The position numbers and the translations under genes were made by a program. The notes beneath the pieces were generated by a model. The model ran no database searches. It saw only the letters and a program-made list of their open reading frames with translations, and was not told where the DNA came from. Positions 1 through 5,320 of a DNA stretch of 5,874 bases are shown in pieces. Position 1 is the first letter of the stretch. Each line of letters starts with the position of its first letter. Where the stretch lies: the NCBI GenBank assembly GCA_015494035.1, contig WGBZ01000277.1, forward strand, positions 1 to 5,874, written 5' to 3'. This DNA comes from Lysobacterales bacterium. Lineage in GTDB: Bacteria > Pseudomonadota > Gammaproteobacteria > Xanthomonadales > Marinicellaceae.

Positions 1-834
1 ATGGGACGCGACAGCTATTACAGATACGAGATTATCTTCCCCAAAAACCTCATCCATCAACGCCCGCACCCGGTGCACATTCTCATCCCCAATCTGCACG
101 AAGATCGAACCTGAATCGGTGAGCAGATCCCGGCAGACGGTGAGCCGATCGCGCAGGTAGGTCAGATAGGAGTGAATGCCGTCCCGCCAGGTATCGCGGA
201 ACGCCTTGACCTGCTCCGGCTCGCGGGTGATGTGCTCGGCCTTGCCGTCCTTGACGTCCCGGCTGGTAGTGGACCACTGAAAGTTGGAGTTGAATTTGAT
301 GCCGTAGGGCGGGTCGAGGTAGATGCACTGCACCTGGCCGCGCAGCCCCTCGCGCTCGGCCAGGCTGGCCATCACCTGCAGGGAGTCGCCCAGGATCAGG
401 CGGTTGGTCCAGCGGGCGTCGTGCTGATAGAACTCGGTCTTGTCCGCCTCGTTTTCGATGCCGTTGAAGTCGGCGAACAGATCGGCCTGTGGGGCGGCGG
501 CCTGTTCGTTGGCCTCGCTGCGGCGCATCAGGTCGTCAATGAGCACCTTGGGGTGCACCTTTTCCTGGATGTAGAGCGGCGGGGCGTGCACCACCAGGTC
601 GGACCAGTCCTGTTCGTCCTTGCCGCGCCAGACCAGTTGCGGGTCCAGGTCGCGGTTGCGGCTGGCCTTTTCCTCCTCCAGGCCATTGCCGCCACGCGGG
701 TAGCGCACCTCTTTGGGCTTTTGCACCTCCTCCGGCACTACCGACTGATACTCGGCGGTGGGGATGTTTTTGCGCGTGGCCTCGTCATGGACCAGGGTTT
801 CGATCTGTTTCTTTTGTTTCGGTTTTCTTGCCAT
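1..834 (-). CDS. mod: Type III restriction-modification methyltransferase (Mod), N-terminal part, cut by the window edge
   Basis: Site-specific adenine-N6/N4 DNA methyltransferase that would methylate the recognition site and protect host DNA from the partner nuclease encoded upstream; it would use S-adenosylmethionine. The 278 visible codons are open to position 1, so the C-terminal part is missing. Visible in order: a Lys-rich basic N-terminus (residues 1-11), a charged linker region, the segment NRLILGDSLQVM (144-155), the catalytic motif IV DPPYGIKFNSNFQ (174-186), then DTWRDGIHSYLTYLRDRL (214-231) and SGSIFVQIGDENVH (241-254), all typical of type III Mod proteins. In beta-class enzymes DPPY precedes the target-recognition domain and the SAM-binding FxGxG motif, which would lie off the left edge. 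I prefer the ATG at 834 because an AGGA lies 9 bases upstream; an in-frame ATG at 840 is only 3 bases from it. It lies 193 bp downstream of the toxin gene. The family assignment is firm; the sequence specificity is unknown. Confidence 0.93.
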   Translation of the reverse strand, partial: MARKPKQKKQIETLVHDEATRKNIPTAEYQSVVPEEVQKPKEVRYPRGGNGLEEEKASRNRDLDPQLVWRGKDEQDWSDLVVHAPPLYIQEKVHPKVLIDDLMRRSEANEQAAAPQADLFADFNGIENEADKTEFYQHDARWTNRLILGDSLQVMASLAEREGLRGQVQCIYLDPPYGIKFNSNFQWSTTSRDVKDGKAEHITREPEQVKAFRDTWRDGIHSYLTYLRDRLTVCRDLLTDSGSIFVQIGDENVHRVRALMDEVFGEDNLVSVIAVASH

Positions 835-884
835 AGTCATTTTTCCTGAACCATTCCACACTCCCCGGTGCTACCGAGCATTTT

Positions 885-963
885 TTGAACCATGGATGAA
901 CACCAATTAACAATCCTTTTGTTCGTGTGTATTCGTGTGTATTCGTGTTTAACCAAGGTTCAA
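885..963. repeat. Imperfect palindromic intergenic repeat element
   Basis: The 187-bp gap between the toxin and mod genes holds a 79-bp element with inverted arms. The left arm begins TTGAACCATGGATGAACAC (885-903) and the right arm is the reverse complement of TTGAACCTTGGTTAAACAC (945-963); 16 of 19 positions match. The similarity continues inward at a lower level, giving 22 of 28 positions. The centre holds the 10-bp tandem units listed separately. Similar short palindromes of the type GAACCATGGATGAACAC are, from memory, scattered between genes in many proteobacteria. I cannot assign it to a named family. No transposase is present, so a non-autonomous repeat or a structured transcript segment is the best description. 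Confidence 0.6.
921..950. repeat. Three tandem 10-bp units (consensus ATTCGTGTGT)
   Basis: Three consecutive decamers read GTTCGTGTGT, ATTCGTGTGT and ATTCGTGTTT, differing only at the outer edges. They sit inside the palindromic element just upstream of mod, ending 81 bp from its start codon. Such units can change copy number by slippage, which would alter the leader length of a mod transcript. The array is too short and has no spacers, so it is not a CRISPR array. Confidence 0.75.
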
Positions 964-990
964 CATCGTGGGTAAGTGCCTGATTTTTTG

Positions 991-1012
991 GCGGATTGGT
1001 GTTTCAATCGGC
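991..1012. other. Small stem-loop after the toxin gene
   Basis: GCGGATTG (991-998) and CAATCGGC (1005-1012) pair over 8 bp with one mismatch around a 6-base loop, 16 bases downstream of the toxin stop codon. There is no T-run on either strand after the stem, so I do not call it an intrinsic terminator. It could slow 3'-end decay of the toxin-antitoxin transcript, or be chance. Confidence 0.3.
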
Positions 1013-1027
1013 AATACCGCAGTTTCC

Positions 1028-1339
1028 TCAGGTCTCTTGTTCACTCATCAGGCGTTGCCTGGTCGAGTCCGGATTAAGGCGGCTGTCCAGGACCGCATAA
1101 ATCCGGATCTCCTCACCTTCAAATTGGTAATACACCGACCAGGGGAATCGTTTGGACAACAGCCGGTGATAGTGGCCGAAACAGACTCCATGCACCCCCG
1201 CACTGATGTGCAAGGATTCGATATCCGAATAAAGTGCATCGAGAAAATAACGACCGATGCCCTTTGCCTGTTTTTCGTAGAACCCGTATCCTGCCAGCAG
1301 ATCCTGACGTGCGGCCTCGAGAATCCGAATCCTTTTCAC
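1028..1339 (-). CDS. RelE/ParE-family type II toxin
   Basis: A 103-residue toxin of a type II toxin-antitoxin pair. Members of this fold either cleave mRNA on the ribosome (RelE) or inhibit DNA gyrase (ParE); the sequence alone does not decide which. Features of the family are the N-terminal KRIRILEAARQDLLAGYGFYEKQ with its helical AxxDL pattern, the middle HRLLSKRFPWSVYYQFEGEEI hydrophobic strands, and the end strand IRIYAVLDSRLNPDSTRQRL, corresponding to the usual VLDxRRDP signature. The start is a GTG at 1339. It shares bases with the antitoxin TGA (GTGA overlap) and has AAGGA 6 bases upstream, so translation is coupled to the antitoxin. A longer ATG-initiated frame from 1378 would run through the antitoxin gene and adds 13 residues unlike the family. 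The gene is intact and lies inside a restriction-modification locus. Confidence 0.9.
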   Translation of the reverse strand: MKRIRILEAARQDLLAGYGFYEKQAKGIGRYFLDALYSDIESLHISAGVHGVCFGHYHRLLSKRFPWSVYYQFEGEEIRIYAVLDSRLNPDSTRQRLMSEQET

Positions 1340-1554
1340 TCGATTTCCTTGTCGATCCGCCGCTTGGCCGCTTCCCAATCCTCGAACGTGTCGTCACCGC
1401 GTGCAACGGCGGCTTCCCTTTTCGCAAGTAATTCACCATGCCAGGATGGGGCTGGCATTCGATCGGCATGTCGCCTCAAGTCATCCCATATGGCTTCCAT
1501 GATTCTGAGTTTTTCTTCGATCGTCATCTCTGTTAAAGGGAGTGAAATAGCCAT
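1336..1554 (-). CDS. Antitoxin of the addiction-module-component family
   Basis: A 72-residue protein matching the addiction module component family (the PF09720/TIGR02574 type). Visible hallmarks are the helix LPLTEMTIEEKLRIMEAIWDD (residues 5-25), the central PSWHGELLAKREAAVARGDD segment (about 36-55) and the closing helix DWEAAKRRIDKE. Proteins of this family are labile partners that neutralise RelE/ParE toxins, which fits the toxin gene overlapping its 3' end by 4 bases. The ATG at 1554 follows only a weak purine stretch (GGTAGAGATA). The antitoxin-first order is the usual type II arrangement. Autoregulation would be expected, but I see no clear DNA-binding domain in this short protein. 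Identification is strong and the toxin pairing is very likely. Confidence 0.92.
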   Translation of the reverse strand: MAISLPLTEMTIEEKLRIMEAIWDDLRRHADRMPAPSWHGELLAKREAAVARGDDTFEDWEAAKRRIDKEIE

Positions 1555-1563
1555 TATCTCTAC

Positions 1564-1827
1564 CTATGATTTGCAAAGTTGGGTTAGGACCCCAACAGCC
1601 AGTGTCTTGATGGAGTCAGGCCAGAAGGAGTGAAGGCCGGTGCTATTCATGGCATTGCTCCTTTGTCGGCCATGTCGATCCGGGCAGCAGCAGGAATACC
1701 CAAGGGGTCGGTACAGGCCAGGGATGGATGAGCGATCTACTGCCATGAGGTGAATGTACTTTGAATTAATGGTTAATGCGCCAATATTTTCAAGAACGTT
1801 ATTTGCTTTTAGCCTTGTAACTGACAT
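1564..1827 (-). CDS. Unrecognised 87-residue ORF immediately after res
   Basis: I do not recognise this protein. The ATG lies two bases after the Res stop codon and 8 bases after a GGGAGGTG Shine-Dalgarno sequence, the strongest one in the window. This placement suggests translational coupling to res. It ends 9 bases before the antitoxin start. The N-terminus (MSVTRLKANNVLENIGALTI) looks protein-like. The middle has a CCC run followed by PDRHGRQRS, and the C-terminal half has no clear domain, signal peptide or membrane segment. Two readings are possible: a genuine small accessory gene, or the stump of a lost gene whose start site survives while the rest is inserted or decayed intergenic DNA. 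A possible promoter for the toxin-antitoxin pair lies inside it, which favours the second reading. Confidence 0.4.
   Translation of the reverse strand: MSVTRLKANNVLENIGALTINSKYIHLMAVDRSSIPGLYRPLGYSCCCPDRHGRQRSNAMNSTGLHSFWPDSIKTLAVGVLTQLCKS
1578..1596. other. Short inverted repeat upstream of the antitoxin gene
   Basis: GTTGGG (1578-1583) and CCCAAC (1591-1596) form a perfect 6-bp stem with a 7-base loop, 24 bases upstream of the antitoxin ATG. It could be an operator or a leader hairpin near the toxin-antitoxin ribosome binding site. It has no U-tract and is not an intrinsic terminator. Chance is not excluded. Confidence 0.35.
1765..1793 (-). promoter_or_regulatory. Possible sigma-70 promoter for the toxin-antitoxin pair
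   Basis: On the minus strand TTGAAA (1793-1788; 5 of 6 to the -35 consensus) is followed after 17 bp by ATTAAT (1770-1765; 4 of 6 to the -10 consensus). The -10 lies within the small palindrome ATTAATGGTTAAT (1765-1777), which could be an operator. It would give a leader of about 200 bases before the antitoxin and would start inside the unrecognised ORF. This is a pattern match only. Confidence 0.3.
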
Positions 1828-1829
1828 TT

Positions 1830-4800
1830 TTAGCACCTCCCTTCCTTGAAGACAGTGGCCAGCATCTTGTTGAATTCTTTTTCCACCTTTTGCTCAAAGT
1901 CTTCCTGCATTTCGTAGACATCGGTAAACTCGGCAAAAGCCCAGCGGCCATACTGGCCCAGATTATTGACGCCAGGCACCCAGTTGGTTTCCATGGTGTT
2001 TTTTTTGTCCTTGGCATCCTCGCCCCGATAGCCCTTGATTTCGACAATCAGGTTCAGGGGATCTTCTCTGCCCTTGCCATCATCAATCTGGACAATAAAA
2101 TCGGGGATATAGGTGCGTTTTTGCGAGCCGTAACGGTAAGGGACTTCCAGCCCCAGATTATGATTTTTTACATAAGATAACACCTTCGGGTGACTTTCTG
2201 CGATGCGGCAGAATTCGGCCTCCCAACTGCTGTCGAGGATCACCCAGTTGATGTGGCATTTGCGCGGGTCGGTTTCCCAACGTTCTGTTTTTGATGTGTT
2301 GAAATTGACATGGGCGGTGGAGCCAACCGGATTGTAGGGATCGAGAATGGCCCTGATCGGGCGATTTTTGTCCCGCTCGGCAAGCGAGATGGCGGCAATG
2401 ATGCGTTCGCAAGCCATATCAGCCAGCTCTTCGTACATGAGTTGGGCAGGATAGGTCTTGCCTTTACAGACCAGGTGATTGTCCAGCCATTGCCGTGTGA
2501 TGCGCTTTAACCCGCCAAACAAATGCAGGGGCAGGTCGCTACCGGTATTGCGTTTCAGGTGATAAAGCAAGCGTGTGGTCAGCTGATAGATCAGGCTGGA
2601 GCGACGCAGTTCATTTGTGTGCACCAGATTAAGGTCAATGCCTTCCCCAATAATCCCCTGGTTTTTTGTGATGGAAGGCCCGATCAGGTCCGGGGTCAGT
2701 TCCAGGGTGGAATCCTCCGTAAACTTGGCAGTCAGGCGGTCTTCGGGGATTTCTGTGCGGTAACCGGAGACTCGTGGAAAGCGTATCTCCAGGTGATCCC
2801 TCTCCGGCCGAATTGCCTTGACCTGAATGGTTTCACGGGGCGGCTGGGGCGGAGCGACCACTGGCTTGGCGGTAAAATCAAACGGTATGCCCAGCACATC
2901 GGCATACTCCACATTAAACAGCCCTCTTTCGTTGAGGTCATAGGACTGACGGCGCAATGCCCGGCCAATCACCTGTTCACAAAGCAGTTGGGTGCCGAAA
3001 GCGCGCACGCCCAAAACGTGGGTGACGTTATTGGCATCCCAGCCTTCAGTCAGCATGGAAACCGAGACGACACAACGGATTGATTCCCCAAGTGTGCCAG
3101 GCTTGCCAACCGTGTTCATGACCTCGCGCAACAGGGTTGAATCGTCAATGCCCTTGCCGGAACGCAGGCGGTGAGCCAGTTCGCCACCACGCTCCATGAT
3201 TTCGCGCTTGAATCGCTCAATCTCATCCGCTGCCATGGTGCGGAAATTTTTGTCCAGCGATTCGCCTGATTCCAGTTGTTCACTGTCAATCAACAAGGTT
3301 CGGGGGCGGGGTAACGGGTTGCCGTGCTCGTCGAAATTTCGGAACAGCTCCAGGCGGCCGTTTTCCAGGGTGGTGGAACCGTCTTCATTTTTTCGGTGGA
3401 AGCCGGAGATGTAATCATAGACCAGCTTGGAAGTGGCCGTGTTGTTGCAGACGATGATGAAGCAGGGCGGGATGCGCAGGTCGGCCTCTTGCCACAGCTC
3501 GAAGGTCTTTTGGTAATGACCATAGAGGGCCTCGAGTGCGGTCTTGAGCGGGGTGGGTAACTTCAATGGGTCGAGGGTTTTGGCCTGCCCCCTGCCCTTC
3601 TTGGGCATGTCCTTACGAATGTGTTCCCACAGGTTACGAAACATGGGCATTTCATCACCCGGAATATTGTCAGCCACCGGCACCCGTGGCAACTTGACGA
3701 TGCCGCATTCGATGGCATCCATCAGCGAGAAGTCGCTCATGGTCCAGGGAAACAGGGTGCCTTCGGCGTAACCCGATCCGCTAAGAAAAAACGGCGTGGC
3801 GGACAGATCAATCACCCGCGCCACACCCAACTGGCGGTTCACGGCTTCGAGTCCGGAAATCCAAAGTCGTGCTGCCTCCTTGTTTTTTTCAGCCTCTTTC
3901 CTTTCCTCGCCTTTTTTTTGCTCTTCCTCCGTGTTGCCGGGCTTTTCGCGGTAGCAATGATGGGCTTCATCATTGATAACCAGAATATTCTTCATGCCCA
4001 TCAACTCAGGCATAACGCGTTGCAACATTTGCCCTTCTGTCTCCGTGGTCTGCAAGGGTTTACCATGGCCCTGGAGTAATGCCCGTGCACCTTTGGAGAG
4101 CTCCATGCGTTCGCGCAATTTGAAAGCGTGATAATTGGTGATGACAATTTTTGCCTTTTCGAGATCCGGCAGCATGTCTGTTGGAATCAGCTCTCGGCTT
4201 TGATAATAGCTGTTGGGGTCATTTGGCATGATCACCCGCAGTCGATCCCGGATGGTGATGCCTGGAGCCACAACAAGAAAACCACGGGTAAATCGCTTAC
4301 TCTGCGGGTGCCTAACCGCATTGACAGTTTGCCAGGCGATCAACATGGCCATGACGGTGGTTTTTCCAGCTCCAGTGGCCAACTTGAGCGCCAAACGTAA
4401 TAATTCCGGATTGGCTTCATGGCTTGCATTAGCCAGATGTTCAAGGTATTTGTTGCCTGTCTTACCTAACTGTGGCGCCACTTCTGTTAACCAGATGGCT
4501 GTCTCCACCGCCTCAACCTGGCAAAAAAAGGGTCGAATTCCACTGAATTCATGGTGCCGCCAATGGCTCAGGAGACGAGCCGTTTCAGCCGTTACCTTCC
4601 ATTGATCTTTGGGCAAGGCGCGCCATTTGTCCACCTCCTGCCTGACTCCATTGATAATGGCTGTATGATCGTATTTTTGTTCTTCTGTAGACAGCTCGTT
4701 AAAGAGCAAATCCTTTTGCAGGCTTTTTTGCTTCTTCGGTTTGGGAATGGGAGTAATAAATTCCGCTGGTCTGCGTTGCGGAATAATTCTTTGGGTAGGT

Positions 4801-4889
4801 TGTCCGCTGTCGTCAAGTTCCCAGTGTTTGCGAGGGTATTCGTAGGGTGAGTTAAGAATCGGAGATTCAAAAAACGTGTTGTTTGTCAT
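1830..4889 (-). CDS. res: Type III restriction endonuclease subunit (Res), BPTD_3080-like
   Basis: A 1019-residue ATP-dependent restriction subunit that would translocate or switch on DNA after Mod-mediated site recognition and cleave unmethylated DNA. The N-terminal segment NSPYEYPRKHWELDDSGQPT (residues 13-32) and RRPAEFITPIPKPKK (39-53) is characteristic of the group I recall as BPTD_3080-family restriction endonucleases. The superfamily 2 helicase core is complete: Walker A ATGAGKTT (171-178), DEAH (307-310), SAT (363-365), TEGWDA (614-619) and motif VI QVIGRALRR (639-647). The C-terminal nuclease shows Glu890, PD (929-930) and EIK (950-952), a full PD-(D/E)XK set, so it looks active. A charged Glu/Lys-rich insert (about 321-340) sits between motifs II and III. 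I chose the ATG at 4889; an in-frame TTG at 4922 would add 11 residues not expected in the family. The Shine-Dalgarno is weak (AGG 12 bases upstream), hinting at modest translation. It is the first gene of the module. Confidence 0.95.
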   Translation of the reverse strand: MTNNTFFESPILNSPYEYPRKHWELDDSGQPTQRIIPQRRPAEFITPIPKPKKQKSLQKDLLFNELSTEEQKYDHTAIINGVRQEVDKWRALPKDQWKVTAETARLLSHWRHHEFSGIRPFFCQVEAVETAIWLTEVAPQLGKTGNKYLEHLANASHEANPELLRLALKLATGAGKTTVMAMLIAWQTVNAVRHPQSKRFTRGFLVVAPGITIRDRLRVIMPNDPNSYYQSRELIPTDMLPDLEKAKIVITNYHAFKLRERMELSKGARALLQGHGKPLQTTETEGQMLQRVMPELMGMKNILVINDEAHHCYREKPGNTEEEQKKGEERKEAEKNKEAARLWISGLEAVNRQLGVARVIDLSATPFFLSGSGYAEGTLFPWTMSDFSLMDAIECGIVKLPRVPVADNIPGDEMPMFRNLWEHIRKDMPKKGRGQAKTLDPLKLPTPLKTALEALYGHYQKTFELWQEADLRIPPCFIIVCNNTATSKLVYDYISGFHRKNEDGSTTLENGRLELFRNFDEHGNPLPRPRTLLIDSEQLESGESLDKNFRTMAADEIERFKREIMERGGELAHRLRSGKGIDDSTLLREVMNTVGKPGTLGESIRCVVSVSMLTEGWDANNVTHVLGVRAFGTQLLCEQVIGRALRRQSYDLNERGLFNVEYADVLGIPFDFTAKPVVAPPQPPRETIQVKAIRPERDHLEIRFPRVSGYRTEIPEDRLTAKFTEDSTLELTPDLIGPSITKNQGIIGEGIDLNLVHTNELRRSSLIYQLTTRLLYHLKRNTGSDLPLHLFGGLKRITRQWLDNHLVCKGKTYPAQLMYEELADMACERIIAAISLAERDKNRPIRAILDPYNPVGSTAHVNFNTSKTERWETDPRKCHINWVILDSSWEAEFCRIAESHPKVLSYVKNHNLGLEVPYRYGSQKRTYIPDFIVQIDDGKGREDPLNLIVEIKGYRGEDAKDKKNTMETNWVPGVNNLGQYGRWAFAEFTDVYEMQEDFEQKVEKEFNKMLATVFKEGRC
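1834..1841 (-). promoter_or_regulatory. Strong Shine-Dalgarno sequence at the end of res
   Basis: GGGAGGTG overlaps the last codons of res. Seven of its bases (GGAGGTG) are perfectly complementary to the 16S rRNA 3' end. Its distance of 8 bases to the ATG at 1827 is near optimal. It is the main reason for listing the following 87-codon ORF. Confidence 0.65.
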
Positions 4890-4935
4890 CAGCAGTGGAA
4901 ACCTGGCAAAGGAATGATGCAAAGTGCGTTAAACA

Positions 4936-4944
4936 AGTATATCA
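4936..4944 (-). promoter_or_regulatory. Possible extended -10 promoter for res
   Basis: The minus strand reads TGATATACT (4944-4936), which is a TGn extension plus TATACT (5 of 6 to consensus). No good -35 hexamer lies 16-18 bp upstream, as is common for extended -10 promoters. Transcription would begin near 4929, giving a leader of about 40 bases before the ATG at 4889. It lies downstream of the rpmJ terminator, where a new promoter is needed. Confidence 0.45.
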
Positions 4945-5026
4945 CCCGATGGTTTACTGTATAGACAATTCAGGTAAAAACAGAAAATGTATTGATATTT
5001 TGACGAAGGACCTGACTTTAAAGCAC

Positions 5027-5051
5027 AAAAAAGCCCGGCGATGCCGGGCTT
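5027..5051 (-). terminator. Intrinsic terminator of rpmJ
   Basis: On the minus strand AAGCCCGGC, loop ATC and GCCGGGCTT form a perfect 9-bp GC-rich stem, and the transcript continues with a run of six U. It lies 47 bases after the rpmJ stop codon. It separates the housekeeping genes from the restriction module. On the plus strand no T-run follows, so it acts in one direction only. Confidence 0.92.
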
Positions 5052-5098
5052 GGGTTGTTCATGCGTGGCAGGGCCACGGCTGGCCGTGGTTTAACGGT

Positions 5099-5224
5099 TT
5101 AACGCTGGCGAGCCTTGAACTTGGGGTTGGATTTACAGATCACAAACACCTTGCCACGACGGCGAACCACTTTGCAGTCACGGCTACGGGTTTTGGCTGA
5201 TTTCAGAGAAGATAATACTTTCAT
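5099..5224 (-). CDS. rpmJ: 50S ribosomal protein L36, type B
   Basis: A 41-residue basic protein of the large ribosomal subunit, [20 protein letters not shown] followed by the [10 protein letters not shown] core and ending KARQR. The length and the [13 protein letters not shown] start identify the type B (zinc-independent, second-copy) form rather than the 38-residue zinc-ribbon form. Aligned to the latter, two of four zinc ligands are gone: the first Cys is Ser14 and the His is Phe36, while Cys17 and Cys30 remain. Type B copies are often raised under zinc limitation by relief of Zur repression, but I see no convincing Zur box here. It is monocistronic by appearance, with its own promoter upstream and an intrinsic terminator downstream. 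The Shine-Dalgarno before the ATG is poor (GGTAG). Confidence 0.97.
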   Translation of the reverse strand: MKVLSSLKSAKTRSRDCKVVRRRGKVFVICKSNPKFKARQR

Positions 5225-5253
5225 GGTTCTACCGGTTTTCGTAAAAGTGCGAC

Positions 5254-5282
5254 ATTATAAGGGCAAGCGAAGGGAATAACAA
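5254..5282 (-). promoter_or_regulatory. Sigma-70 promoter of rpmJ
   Basis: The minus strand has TTGTTA (5282-5277; 4 of 6), a 17-bp spacer and a perfect TATAAT (5259-5254). Transcription would start near 5247, leaving a leader of roughly 23 bases before the rpmJ ATG. The -35 and spacer fall within the inverted repeat after the OmpA-family gene. Confidence 0.75.
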
Positions 5283-5293
5283 GCCGCTTGCCC
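5261..5293 (-). terminator. Inverted repeat after the OmpA-family gene, probable weak terminator
   Basis: GGGCAAGCG (5261-5269) and CGCTTGCCC (5285-5293) form a perfect 9-bp stem with a 15-base loop, 27 bases downstream of the OmpA-family stop. Only TTATAAT follows on the minus strand, so the U-tract is poor. The arms overlap the rpmJ promoter spacer, so it could also be a repressor site. Terminator is the simpler reading. Confidence 0.45.
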
Positions 5294-5320
5294 ACTTGAT
5301 TGACCGTGGCCTTTTCCGGT

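Noticed and set aside
172..849. Plus-strand open frame of 225 codons rich in Leu, Val and Gly
   Set aside because: It is antisense to the GC-rich mod gene, whose DPPY-containing frame is clearly the coding one; GC-rich antisense frames stay open by codon bias.
921..950. Tandem units as a tiny CRISPR array
   Set aside because: Units are 10 bp and contiguous, without spacers, leader or cas genes.
968..1633. Plus-strand open frame of 221 codons
   Set aside because: It lies opposite the toxin and antitoxin genes, has no ribosome binding site and encodes no recognisable protein; it is a shadow of the minus-strand genes.
1637..1680. Inverted repeat CATGGC/GCCATG with a 15-base loop as a mobile element end
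   Set aside because: Six-base arms are short enough to occur by chance, and no target duplication or transposase is visible.
2523..3083. Plus-strand open frame of 186 codons
   Set aside because: It is antisense to helicase motifs V and VI of Res, which are conserved in the minus frame.
4890..4922. TTG start 11 codons upstream for Res
   Set aside because: The added residues do not fit the family N-terminus, which begins just before NTFFESPILNSPYEYP; the ATG at 4889 is preferred.
4950..4985. LexA-like sequence CTGTATAGAC upstream of res
   Set aside because: The second CAG/CTG half is not at the 16-20 bp spacing of an SOS box, so only a half-site is present.
5250..5262. Half-site ACATTATAA resembling a Zur box before rpmJ
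   Set aside because: Only one weak half matches, and it is explained by the TATAAT -10 element.
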